Positions 27,165 to 34,244 of a stretch of 64,000 nucleotides of DNA are shown here, in pieces. A program made the translations under genes and the position numbers. Below the pieces are notes generated by a model, which was given only the letters and a program-made list of their open reading frames with translations, was not told the DNA's origin and did no database searches. How positions within the stretch are numbered: the first letter of the stretch is position 1; each line of letters opens with the position of its first letter. The stretch lies in contig JACPCU010000008.1 in assembly GCA_016184315.1 (NCBI GenBank), positions 26,703-90,702 on the forward strand. Direction: 5' to 3'. This DNA is from Nitrososphaerota archaeon. Lineage in GTDB: Archaea > Thermoproteota > Nitrososphaeria > Nitrososphaerales > JACQRY01.

Positions 27165-27387
27165 ACTCTTTCCCACGCCTAGGCAAATCACGATCCTCAT
27201 TAAGGTCAAGGCGAACAACATTCATCCTAGCACCAAGCAAATCCTGAACCAAATTCACATATGTCAAATAGCTACCACCAAACCCATTATCACGCTCCGC
27301 ACTCCTAATCCTAACCCTCGTATTAGCCGAAACCAAATCCATCCACAACTGCTTAGGAGGAACAAACCTGTTTCCTCCTACAACCAC
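27133..27387 (-). CDS. Small element protein A, paralogue of the gene at 29316
   Basis: The minus-strand frame (84 residues from GTG 27387; open to 27477) contains NRFVPPKQLWMDLVSANTRVRIRS, GGSYLTYVNLVQD and DRDLPRR. The gene at 29316-29551 encodes the same pattern, FVAPEKL, MVSDGARVKLRS, GGSYLMGVRLMQD and DRPFVRR. Conservation at the protein level on this strand shows that it is a real gene. Its end overlaps the TIR-like gene tail-to-tail by 32 bp. The fold and function are not recognised; it is basic and possibly DNA-binding. Confidence 0.6.
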   Translation of the reverse strand: MVVGGNRFVPPKQLWMDLVSANTRVRIRSAERDNGFGGSYLTYVNLVQDLLGARMNVVRLDLNEDRDLPRRGKESSASDVKVAE

Positions 27388-27493
27388 ACCACAACCTCTA
27401 ACAGAAGTAGAGCAACTAAGAAAAGAGAACTCCGAACTTCTGCAAGAACTCGGAAAAATCAAAGAACTACTATCCAAACCACAGTCCTTCTAG
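27383..27493 (+). pseudogene. Duplicate of the integrase C-terminal tail
   Basis: The plus strand reads QPLTEVEQLRKENSELLQELGKIKELLS followed by TAG at 27491. This matches the integrase tail LQELREIKNLLS, including a 13-base identical block (TTCTGCAAGAACT), and like the integrase is followed by a hairpin and GGAACCCCCC. No start codon or upstream integrase domain is visible, so I read it as a copied fragment. It overlaps the start region of gene A on the other strand. Confidence 0.55.
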
Positions 27494-27498
27494 GTCTA

Positions 27499-27513
27499 CC
27501 CCGCTATTCGGGG
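27499..27513 (+). terminator. Second GC-rich hairpin, after the integrase-tail duplicate
   Basis: CCCCG-CTATT-CGGGG lies five bases after the TAG of the tail duplicate, followed about 25 bases later by GGAACCCCCC. This is the same order as after the real integrase. Confidence 0.5.
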
Positions 27514-27620
27514 GCTATGCCCGCTTTCCCAAAAAAGAGGAACCCCCCAAAAGTTTTGAAGATCCAAGTGACCGTGCAAATGATTTTCTTAACATTATGA
27601 GTAAAAATATGTAAAAAAGA

Positions 27621-29018
27621 TTGAACACTAACTCTAATGAATGCATAAATACTGACCTCAACGCACATTCACGTGGAAAATTCGGGATGGAGACTCAAAA
27701 TATTGATCTTAAGGAGTTCGCATGCCCTTTATGCGGGAAGCCACTCGCAAGTCATGAATACGATAAGGCGATGGGTGAGCTCACAAGGAAAGTGGCGCAA
27801 ACATATGACAAGCAAACGGTAGATCTTAAGAAGCAATATGATGACCAACTGAAACAAGTTGCAGCATCACATAAACAAGAACTCGACAGCCTAAGGGTAA
27901 ATCAGGAAAAAACACGCAAGGAGCTCAAGAAAGAATTAGAAGATTCATACAGGGGTCAATTATCTGACCTAAAGAAGACCTACGAAAAGGTCGGTAAAGA
28001 GGGTCAAAAACGATTCGCAGAGCTTGAGAAGAAAATGCGTGCAGAATACAAGAGTGAAATAAAGAAAAAGGAAGGTGAACTAGCAAGTATGGAAAAAGAA
28101 CAAGCCCGTATGAGAAAACTCGGTTTTGATGAGGCAGAGAGCAAGTCAAAAGCCGAGATAAAAAGGCTTGAAATATCGCTTGGAGAACGCGATATTCAGA
28201 TAAGACGTTTCGAGGGTGAAGTCGAGAGTCTTAACAAAAAGCTTGCCCAAAGTCAATCGGAACTGAAAGGAGAAGCGGGAGAACTCGACCTTTACCTAGT
28301 GCTCACACAAGCATTTTCACAAGACACATTCAGGAGACAAACAAGAGGAACCCAGAGCGGAGACATAATACAACGAATTAGAACAGAAACGACAACGCTT
28401 GATACGCCCATCGTCTACGACAACAAGCAAGCCGAAAGCGTTACAAAAAAAGACATCGATAAAGCGAAGAACTACCAAAAGATTCACTCAACAAACTATG
28501 TTATCATAGTGTCAAGCAACCTCCCTAAGAAAGACGTTCAGAATGGACTCTACGGGGAGAGAGAAGGAATCCTACTCGTCCATCCATCAATAGTCGTAGA
28601 AGTGGCTCAACAGATCCGCAAAGCAATCACTGAGATAGCTAGACAGTCACAAAGCGCCAAAGATCGAGAAACCAAAGAAGCGAAGCTATACGATTACATG
28701 AAGAGCCAAGACTTCGCGGGCACGCTAGAAAGGCTACACCGAATTCATCAATCGATGACGGAACTACAGGACAAAGAGGAGAAAGTCCATGAGAGACTAT
28801 GGAAAGAAAGAAAAGCCTTGCAATCACAGATTAACAAAGCATACATCGAAATATCAGGCGGGATAGATAGCATAATGCAGGACAAATCCATCACAGAAGA
28901 AATTCCCGAGAAAAGCTACGAAAAAGACCAACAAGAACATACATTAGAACTACTAGAACCGATAACAGTTAAACCCAAGAAAAAGAAAATCGATCATGAA
29001 AACACTACTCAATCCTAA
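27621..29018 (+). CDS. DUF2130 / RmuC-like nuclease-fold protein
   Basis: The 465-residue protein (TTG 27621; ATG 27687, starting METQNIDL, is an alternative) opens with a zinc-knuckle-like CPLCGKPL. A long coiled coil follows, to about residue 215. Then comes a PD-(D/E)xK-like domain: GELDLYLVLTQAF, GTQSGDIIQRI, and TPIVYDNKQAE where DUF2130 members have an E-x-K motif. A C-terminal coiled coil follows. DUF2130 proteins are predicted nucleases often carried on mobile or defence islands. Composition here is less A/C-skewed than the surrounding element, so it looks like inserted cargo. Confidence 0.75.
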   Translation: MNTNSNECINTDLNAHSRGKFGMETQNIDLKEFACPLCGKPLASHEYDKAMGELTRKVAQTYDKQTVDLKKQYDDQLKQVAASHKQELDSLRVNQEKTRKELKKELEDSYRGQLSDLKKTYEKVGKEGQKRFAELEKKMRAEYKSEIKKKEGELASMEKEQARMRKLGFDEAESKSKAEIKRLEISLGERDIQIRRFEGEVESLNKKLAQSQSELKGEAGELDLYLVLTQAFSQDTFRRQTRGTQSGDIIQRIRTETTTLDTPIVYDNKQAESVTKKDIDKAKNYQKIHSTNYVIIVSSNLPKKDVQNGLYGEREGILLVHPSIVVEVAQQIRKAITEIARQSQSAKDRETKEAKLYDYMKSQDFAGTLERLHRIHQSMTELQDKEEKVHERLWKERKALQSQINKAYIEISGGIDSIMQDKSITEEIPEKSYEKDQQEHTLELLEPITVKPKKKKIDHENTTQS

Positions 29019-29050
29019 TCACTAATAACAGTATTGAGGGAAAGAGATTA

Positions 29051-29254
29051 TTGGTGAACACGCGAGTTAGCGATCCCGAGCATCGTCAGATAAATCGGAA
29101 GATCGACAGGCAGAAAAAGCGACGTATGCGAGCATATCAAAAGTTAATGATTGATCCAAATGACACTCAATCTCTGTCATCATCCGTATCTAGCACACTA
29201 AAAATCAAAGAGCTAAAGGAGAAAAGGGAAAGGATCAGAACGCGTAAACCCTGA
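29051..29254 (+). CDS. Small basic protein downstream of the DUF2130 gene (67 aa)
   Basis: The frame starts at TTG 29051 with GAGGG upstream and gives a 67-residue protein that is highly basic (NRKIDRQKKRRMRAYQK; KELKEKRERIRTRKP). It follows the DUF2130 gene by 32 bp on the same strand, so it is likely co-transcribed. Its charge suggests nucleic-acid binding. No family is recognised. Confidence 0.5.
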   Translation: MVNTRVSDPEHRQINRKIDRQKKRRMRAYQKLMIDPNDTQSLSSSVSSTLKIKELKEKRERIRTRKP

Positions 29255-29315
29255 AAGAAAGACCGCAGTAGCTTCCATAGTTACTCAGCATACACTACCA
29301 GAATCCATAAACCAA

Positions 29316-29551
29316 TCACATAGAGGATTTCTCAGCGTCAGGCAAATGTCGCCGCACAAACGGTCTATCAACAACGAACGTAAAATAGACCTCTTCACTG
29401 CGACCAACAGCAGGGTCCTGCATAAGCCTAACACCCATCAAATAACTACCACCAATATCCACATCACCACTACGCAACTTAACACGCGCACCATCACTAA
29501 CCATACTCATACTCTATACAACTTCTCAGGAGCAACAAACCCATTAACCAT
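29316..29551 (-). pseudogene. Small element protein B, paralogue of gene A, apparently frameshifted
   Basis: Two overlapping minus-strand frames match gene A. The first, ATG 29551 to TGA 29507, gives MVNGFVAPEKLYRV. The second, ATG 29510 to 29316 (64 residues), gives MSMVSDGARVKLRS, GGSYLMGVRLMQD and VDRPFVRR. In gene A the equivalents are fused in one frame. The two frames here overlap by ATGA, so either a one-base shift split the gene or a coupled two-part arrangement exists. The unit lies 62 bp after the 67-aa gene, convergent with it. Confidence 0.5.
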
Positions 29552-29831
29552 TAACAACGTTTTTCACAGGGCTCAAAATCGAACCAACATCATCAATAAC
29601 CTTGGGCTTATGCTCAGAAATCAATTTCGGACGGCGAACACCGTCACTTAACCACTACATACTCCCACATCCCATAACCCAACATCTCAATAAGTGCCTA
29701 TCGATGAACAATTGATGGCGGCTATATGTAACCTGAACAATTGTGAGTTTACCTATCCATAGACATAACCATCCGTCAATATTCTTATCATATCAATAAA
29801 ACGTTCACCAGACACATCTCATCAAGCAAAT

Positions 29832-30377
29832 CTAGATATTGTCCCAAAGTGCTTTGAACTGCTTAACAAGGGGCTTAGCATCCTCACCCTCAAACCAATC
29901 GATATGTTCAACATTATCCCAAAAACCGCTCTTTGTATAATTCAACGAACCCGAAGCAGCAAACACACCATCCACAACATACAACTTCGCATGCAGATGA
30001 CCTCCAAAAACACTCTTAAGATAAAGAGGATAAGAACCAACCTTCTTCTTCCTCCTCCAGCCAATCACAAAACCCAAAGGAGCAAGCAAACCAAAACTTG
30101 GAACACCAAATACCAACGTCAACACTACAATTAACAGCCAATTTCTACCATACCTAAACCTGCCGTGCTCCAAAATTCTCACAGACTTCTGCTGCCACTT
30201 CTCACTACCGACGGAAGTAACAACCCATATCTTAACGCCGCTTCTAGCCCTCCTAACCAGCCACCAAGCATAACCATACGAAATAAACGGAGAACAAACA
30301 CCAATCCAATCTCTAGCCTTACCCAGATTCCTAAACACCACTTCACCAGCGCGAGGACCCGTAAAGGAAACCAACAC
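29832..30377 (-). CDS. Phospholipase D-like (HKD) protein with a membrane hairpin
   Basis: The 181-residue protein has one complete HKD motif, H129-x-K131-x4-D136, then GSLN at 143-146 and Glu157. An earlier half starts VFRNLGKARDWIGVCSPFISY. Between them lies a hydrophobic stretch (residues about 80-107, LLIVVLTLVFGVPSFGLLAPLGFVIG) that looks like a membrane hairpin inside the fold, followed by RRKKK. Single-HKD proteins act as dimers that cleave phosphodiester bonds in lipids or nucleic acids. The GTG 30377 start is uncertain. It sits in the element as probable cargo. Confidence 0.75.
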   Translation of the reverse strand: MLVSFTGPRAGEVVFRNLGKARDWIGVCSPFISYGYAWWLVRRARSGVKIWVVTSVGSEKWQQKSVRILEHGRFRYGRNWLLIVVLTLVFGVPSFGLLAPLGFVIGWRRKKKVGSYPLYLKSVFGGHLHAKLYVVDGVFAASGSLNYTKSGFWDNVEHIDWFEGEDAKPLVKQFKALWDNI

Positions 30378-31077
30378 GCAACAATCTACGATACTCCTTC
30401 ATTAATCAATCGTTATGAAAGAAGAACAAAAGCCTCACCACGACCACAACCAACACACCTAAACCTTACCATCAACAAACTTCAACCTTCGAACCCTAAA
30501 CGAATCATCGTCAAACGTCAAAGAACACCCACCACCATTCTCTTACCATCGACAATAGAACAATCCCCTTCCTCAGAGACACAACAGGGGAAGTAAACCA
30601 ACCCAAGAGAAAACGCTACGCTCCAAGTCGGGAGACACATGGGATACGCGCCTCATTATTCAACTCACATTTTTCCATGAAACCTCACTCGCAAAAAACT
30701 CCGCTACGCTCCATACACGCTCCCTCGGACACATGGAAAAATATTCGATACACGAGAGGCGCAAAACCCTTTGAATCTCCCGAACCCACTACGCACATAG
30801 TCGTAGTGCAGAGGCTTCACGCATACCACACGGAAAAGCCTCCACGCATACACCACTCCAAGATCAACACAGGGAACCTTCACCCTGAAACGAAACCAAG
30901 GAACAACCAAGCGGGCATCGAACATAGGGAACCCCATACCCTAAAATCTCGCCCGCAAAAAGACCAGCATTCACATCAACAACCACGCAACACCACCACG
31001 CCGTTAGCAGACAAACCAACAGAAGCAAGATGATACAGAAAAGAAACAGAACAACGCAAAGAAACGCTAGCGCACGA
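30378..31077. other. Element stretch with small, broken or doubtful minus-strand frames and a diverged repeat
   Basis: No confident gene is visible in 700 bp. The minus strand near 30440-30590 holds short tandem frames that read well only across frameshifts: IVDGKRMVVGVL, then FDDDSFRVRRLKFVDGKV, then MVRFRCVGCGRG. A longer minus frame (30864-31100) opens with a hydrophobic stretch but is Cys/Val-rich and doubtful. An imperfect repeat beginning CGCTACGCTCC and containing GACACATGG occurs at about 30612 and 30701. The plus-strand frames here are A/C-rich shadows. Confidence 0.35.
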
Positions 31078-31245
31078 TCAAGAACCAGACAACTTTTCAA
31101 TCACAATCTTACCATCTTCAATCCTTGCCAGCAAATCTTCACCAACCTGAAAAGGAAAGGCGCTATCCCTAACGAATACACTCGGCAAATTTATCGTATG
31201 CCTAGACCTAACCGCATAGATCTTAACCTTAACCTTATTCACCAT
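31078..31245 (-). CDS. AbrB/SpoVT-type transcription regulator (55 aa)
   Basis: This short gene (ATG 31245 to TGA 31078) encodes a swapped-hairpin AbrB-like DNA-binding domain: KVKIYAVRSRHTINLPSVFVRDSAFPFQVGED, then LARIEDGKIVIEKL. The pattern R-x3-I-x-LP...F-x-VGE-x-L...I-x-DGKIVI is the family signature for antitoxins and archaeal regulators. It is divergent from the 65-aa gene at 31330 across an 84-bp region with a perfect inverted repeat, which suggests autoregulation. No toxin partner is recognised. Confidence 0.75.
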   Translation of the reverse strand: MVNKVKVKIYAVRSRHTINLPSVFVRDSAFPFQVGEDLLARIEDGKIVIEKLSGS

Positions 31246-31254
31246 ACCATACAC

Positions 31255-31329
31255 CTTGGTATAACCACCTATAACTATTTTGTATATACTAAATCACCGT
31301 ATTTATTACCTACCAAATCACATACCAAG
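31255..31329. promoter_or_regulatory. Divergent promoter with inverted repeat between AbrB-like and 65-aa genes
   Basis: CTTGGTAT (31255-31262) and its exact complement ATACCAAG (31322-31329) flank a palindromic GTATATAC (31282-31289) that could serve as TATA box in both directions. The two repeat arms lie close to the two start codons. The arrangement suits an operator for the AbrB-like protein; this is inference from position. Confidence 0.45.
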
Positions 31330-31527
31330 ATGCGAGAAAAAATGGCTAAAACCGAGACTAATCAAAGCCTACAAACGAACCAAACCAAAGGAGCAAGCCT
31401 AACCATGACCAACACCAACGAGACAAATAGTATTCCTATATTACTAAACGTTAAAGCTCCGTTAACGTTTAAGTTAACGAATTATCAAGATTCAGTTCAT
31501 ATGAGAGGCGCGTGTGAAGGTAGATAG
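31330..31527 (+). CDS. Small hypothetical protein at the right edge of the element (65 aa)
   Basis: The frame from ATG 31330 (or ATG 31342) has a Thr/Asn/Gln-rich N-terminal half and a strand-like end (IPILLNVKAPLTFKLTNYQDSV). GTTAAC-type repeats in the DNA (31448-31482) fall inside it. It is divergent from the AbrB-like gene and may be regulated with it. It ends about 50 bp before the candidate right repeat and could be a truncated gene. No family is recognised. Confidence 0.4.
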   Translation: MREKMAKTETNQSLQTNQTKGASLTMTNTNETNSIPILLNVKAPLTFKLTNYQDSVHMRGACEGR

Positions 31528-31580
31528 ATAGTAATTGGGTAGGAGCTGTCGTCCTATAAGAAGGCTTTAGGGCGAAACCG

Positions 31581-31590
31581 TATAGAATCG
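31581..31590 (+). repeat. Right copy of 10-bp direct repeat (candidate attachment or target site)
   Basis: TATAGAATCG matches 25009-25018 exactly. It lies 19 bp before the ATG of the hydantoinase pseudogene, so both flanking host genes begin beside a repeat copy. Confidence 0.35.
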
Positions 31591-31609
31591 AGAATAGGTT
31601 CGACCAACC

Positions 31610-32990
31610 ATGAGCAGTCATGCGGACCTGTTGATAAGAAACGGGAAAATAGTAACTCCCCTTGGAATAGTTGAAGCAGACGTGGCTGTCAGCGATGGAA
31701 GAATCGAGGGCATCAGCCGTTCCGCTCGCTATGACTCCAACGAGAAGATCGATGCAGAAGGCAGGCTTGTTATGCCTGGTGTCATAGATCCCCATGTCCA
31801 CATCTATTCTGAGGGAGCGGGAAGAATCTTTGAGGAAAACTGTAGGCTTGAAACCCCTTCTATGATCACTGGTGGGGTCACCACAGCCATGGGCTTCATC
31901 AGAGGCACAAAGCCCTATGGCCCTATTCTTCCAGCCATGGTTAGAGCCGTTGGAGAACACTCGCTGGTCGACATGATGTTTCACTTGGTTATCAGCACAG
32001 GGGACCAGTTCAACGAGATCCCCAGCTACTATAGGAATCATGGGATACGTTCATTCAAGTTCTACATGGGTCCGAAGGGAGTGGAGCTCTTTCCAGGCGG
32101 CTACGAGACGGATGACGGGTCGCTCTACGGAGTACTGGGAACTGTTTCTTCACTCGGAAAGGATGCGGTGGCCATGATTCATGCGGAGAACTGGGATTTA
32201 GCGAATTCTTTGAAGGCACAGTTCCAGAAGCAGGGTTAGAAGAGATCATGTGGCATGGTCTGACTCTAGGCCCGGGTTCGGAGAGGAGGAGTCTGTTCAG
32301 AGGGCGGCTCTTTTTGCTCGTGAGCAGCGTTGCCGCCTATTCATTGTTCACATCTCTTCTTCGCAGACCCTTTTAGGGCTCTGGCTTGGGGTAGGGGTGA
32401 AGGTGTTGAAATCGAGGCTGAGGTTACTCCCCACCATCTAGCGTTGTCTAAGACCGATAAGGCGCCGATTCCACTGAAGTTTACTCCGCCTGTCCGCAGT
32501 AAAGAGGATTGTGAAGATCTCTGGAACGCTCTTAGAACCGGGATGATTAGCTGTGTCGGCTCGGATCATCAGGGGGGAAGGAAGAAGGCTGAGCTACCTA
32601 AGGCTGATGATACTTAGGGTGGAAGAGGAAGCGGGTTCCCAGGCTCAGGCCTCATTCTTCCAGTCTTGTTGAGCGAGGGTTTCCACAAGAATAGGCTGAG
32701 TCTGGAGAGAATAGCTGAGGTTTCAAGCCTTAATGCTGCCAGATGCTTCGGCCTGTATCCTCGGAAAGGTGTTATTTCAATAGGCTCCGATGCCGATATT
32801 CTTGTGGTGGATCCTGATAAGGAGAATTACTGTTTCCCCTGAAAGTCTACGCTTATCGACAGATTTCACTCCGTTCGATGGTCAAAGGCTGAAAGGGTGG
32901 CCCACAACCACTATTATTCGCGGGAAGATTCAGCTGGAGGACGGTGAGCTGGTAGGCAAGGCTGGAGGCATGTATCTGAATCACCGTTAA
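31610..32990 (+). pseudogene. Dihydropyrimidinase/hydantoinase-like gene, multiply disrupted
   Basis: The full length of a paralogue of the intact gene at 51748 can be followed, but in several frames. 31610-32239 is open and ends at TAG. The continuation WSDSRPGFGEEESVQRAALFAREQ is open to about 32360, then shifts to EVTPHHLALSK...LPKADDT with a stop at 32615, then GSGLILPVLLSEG...SDADILVVDPDK in a later frame, then a shift to the end near 32990. At least two frameshifts and two stops are present. The metal H-x-H (IDPHVHIYSEG) and the Lys block SFKFYMGPKG remain. It was probably an amidohydrolase of ring ureides and is now dead. Confidence 0.85.
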
Positions 32991-33065
32991 AGCTGGAAAC
33001 TGAATGTCCGCGCCCTTCGCTACGGATAAACTTCGATATCTAGAAACAACCTAGAATAAAAACAT

Positions 33066-34238
33066 CTACTTAGTCGCGTGTGGAACATAGGCACACGCAG
33101 GATCTTCAGCAAGTGAGTCTCCAAATCTGGTGTAGGCCCTCGCCCGTGAGCCACCGCACAGCTCTCTGAACTCACATATTCCGCATCTGCCTGCAAACGC
33201 CATAGGATTCCTTAGATCATTAAACAGTTGGTCGCTTCTGTAAAGCTCCTGTAGTGAATTACTCCTAACATTCCCCCTCGGCACGGGGAGGAAGCCGCCA
33301 GGAAACACGGTGCCGTCATATCCTATGAAAACGATTCCTTTGCCGTCTCCTGTAGATCCAATCGAACTTGGCGCATTGTGCTGATAGGGTCCACACAATT
33401 GCAGTAATTTCTCAAGTAACATCTTGTAGATTTCTGATTGTGCAGTAGACTTGCCACGTGAGCGTTGTATAACAATACGTCTGTAAAAAGGGGCTTCTAC
33501 GGTACGCACCGTGACGCCGTACCGGGAAGCATCGTAGAGGAAATTTGCTACAGCTTCGCACTCGTGAGGGTTTAACTCCTCTATTTGGGTGCCTCTGCCG
33601 ATCTTTATGAGGAAAAAGACCTCCCAAACTTTCACACCAAGCTCTTTGATCAACGCGAATAGTTCAGGCAGCTCATGATAGTTTTGCTTCATTACGCAAG
33701 TGTTCACTTGAACATTGAGGCCCATTTTCATAGCCGTTTTAGCTAATCCAAGCGTCGTAGCCCATGTCCCACCTACTCCTCTAATGAAATCATGGGTCGC
33801 CTCCATGCCGTCAAGACTAAAGGATATCGAAGAAACACCTAAATCAAGAAACTTTTCAAGGGCATCCTTTGTCAATAGTCTTGTGACAGCAGGGGAAACA
33901 GCTACCGGTAACCCGTGTTTTCTAGCATACCCTATGACAGTGAATATGTCTTGCCTGTTAAGAAGGTCACCTCCCGTCAGGATCAAGATAGGATAGGGCC
34001 TGCCGAAAGATCTAATCCCCTCGATCAAATTACAGGCTTCGTCAAACGATAGTTCACCTGGAAGGGAGGATGGAATAGCCTCAGCTCTGCAGTGTTTGCA
34101 CGCAAGGAGGCATGCTTTAGTCGTTTCCCAGAATACTAGGAGTGGCTTCGTGGAAAAGTCCCATTGCAATCTATGGCCTTCCGAATTTGCCTTCGATGAT
34201 TGATGGATGTAGGTCAAACACCTTTGCACCGTTGCCAA
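33066..34238 (-). CDS. Radical SAM/SPASM protein next to the heme cluster
   Basis: This 390-residue protein has the radical SAM cluster C43-x3-C47-x2-C50 (ACLLACKHC), a GG-x-D-type block LTGGDLLNRQDI, SISFSLDGMEATHDFIRGVGG, and a C-terminal Cys-rich SPASM-like region (LCGPYQ, RCGICEFRELCGGSRARAY). It resembles the group that includes AhbD/NirJ-type heme-modifying enzymes and the related TIGR04053-like proteins. It overlaps nothing and lies 6 bp downstream of the CopD/HemJ-like gene on the same strand, divergent from hemA. It may be a porphyrin-modifying or decarboxylating enzyme, or a peptide modifier; location favours tetrapyrroles. Confidence 0.8.
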   Translation of the reverse strand: MATVQRCLTYIHQSSKANSEGHRLQWDFSTKPLLVFWETTKACLLACKHCRAEAIPSSLPGELSFDEACNLIEGIRSFGRPYPILILTGGDLLNRQDIFTVIGYARKHGLPVAVSPAVTRLLTKDALEKFLDLGVSSISFSLDGMEATHDFIRGVGGTWATTLGLAKTAMKMGLNVQVNTCVMKQNYHELPELFALIKELGVKVWEVFFLIKIGRGTQIEELNPHECEAVANFLYDASRYGVTVRTVEAPFYRRIVIQRSRGKSTAQSEIYKMLLEKLLQLCGPYQHNAPSSIGSTGDGKGIVFIGYDGTVFPGGFLPVPRGNVRSNSLQELYRSDQLFNDLRNPMAFAGRCGICEFRELCGGSRARAYTRFGDSLAEDPACAYVPHATK

Positions 34239-34244
34239 GCCATT

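Larger units (their letters stand above)
25009..31590. mobile_element. Integrated mobile element with tyrosine recombinase and cargo cassettes
   Basis: The region between the AhpD-like gene and the hydantoinase pseudogene holds an integrase, small basic or regulatory proteins and two to three defence-like nuclease or nucleotide-binding genes, with no housekeeping genes. Plus-strand composition is mostly rich in A and C, in both plus- and minus-coded stretches, unlike the flanks. The limits are set by a 10-bp direct repeat (25009-25018 and 31581-31590), which is tentative. No tRNA flanks the element. Several frames inside are interrupted, so the element may be decaying. Confidence 0.75.

Noticed and set aside
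29346..29651. Plus-strand 101-codon frame over small gene B
   Set aside because: It is rich in Thr, Asn and His, as expected for the antisense of an A/C-rich strand; the paralogue evidence places the gene on the minus strand.
30165..31033. Two plus-strand frames (143 and 118 codons) opposite and beside the PLD gene
   Set aside because: They have shadow-like composition (Pro, Thr, His, Asn runs) and no recognisable domain; the real genes around them are on the minus strand.
25009..31590. CRISPR array or cas genes in the element
   Set aside because: No regularly spaced repeats and no Cas-like sequence were seen; the GTTAAC-type and CGCTACGCTCC repeats are too few and irregular.
31565..31610. 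Possible tRNA T-arm (GGTTCGACC) near the right edge of the element
   Set aside because: No complementary stem, anticodon arm or acceptor pairing could be found around it.
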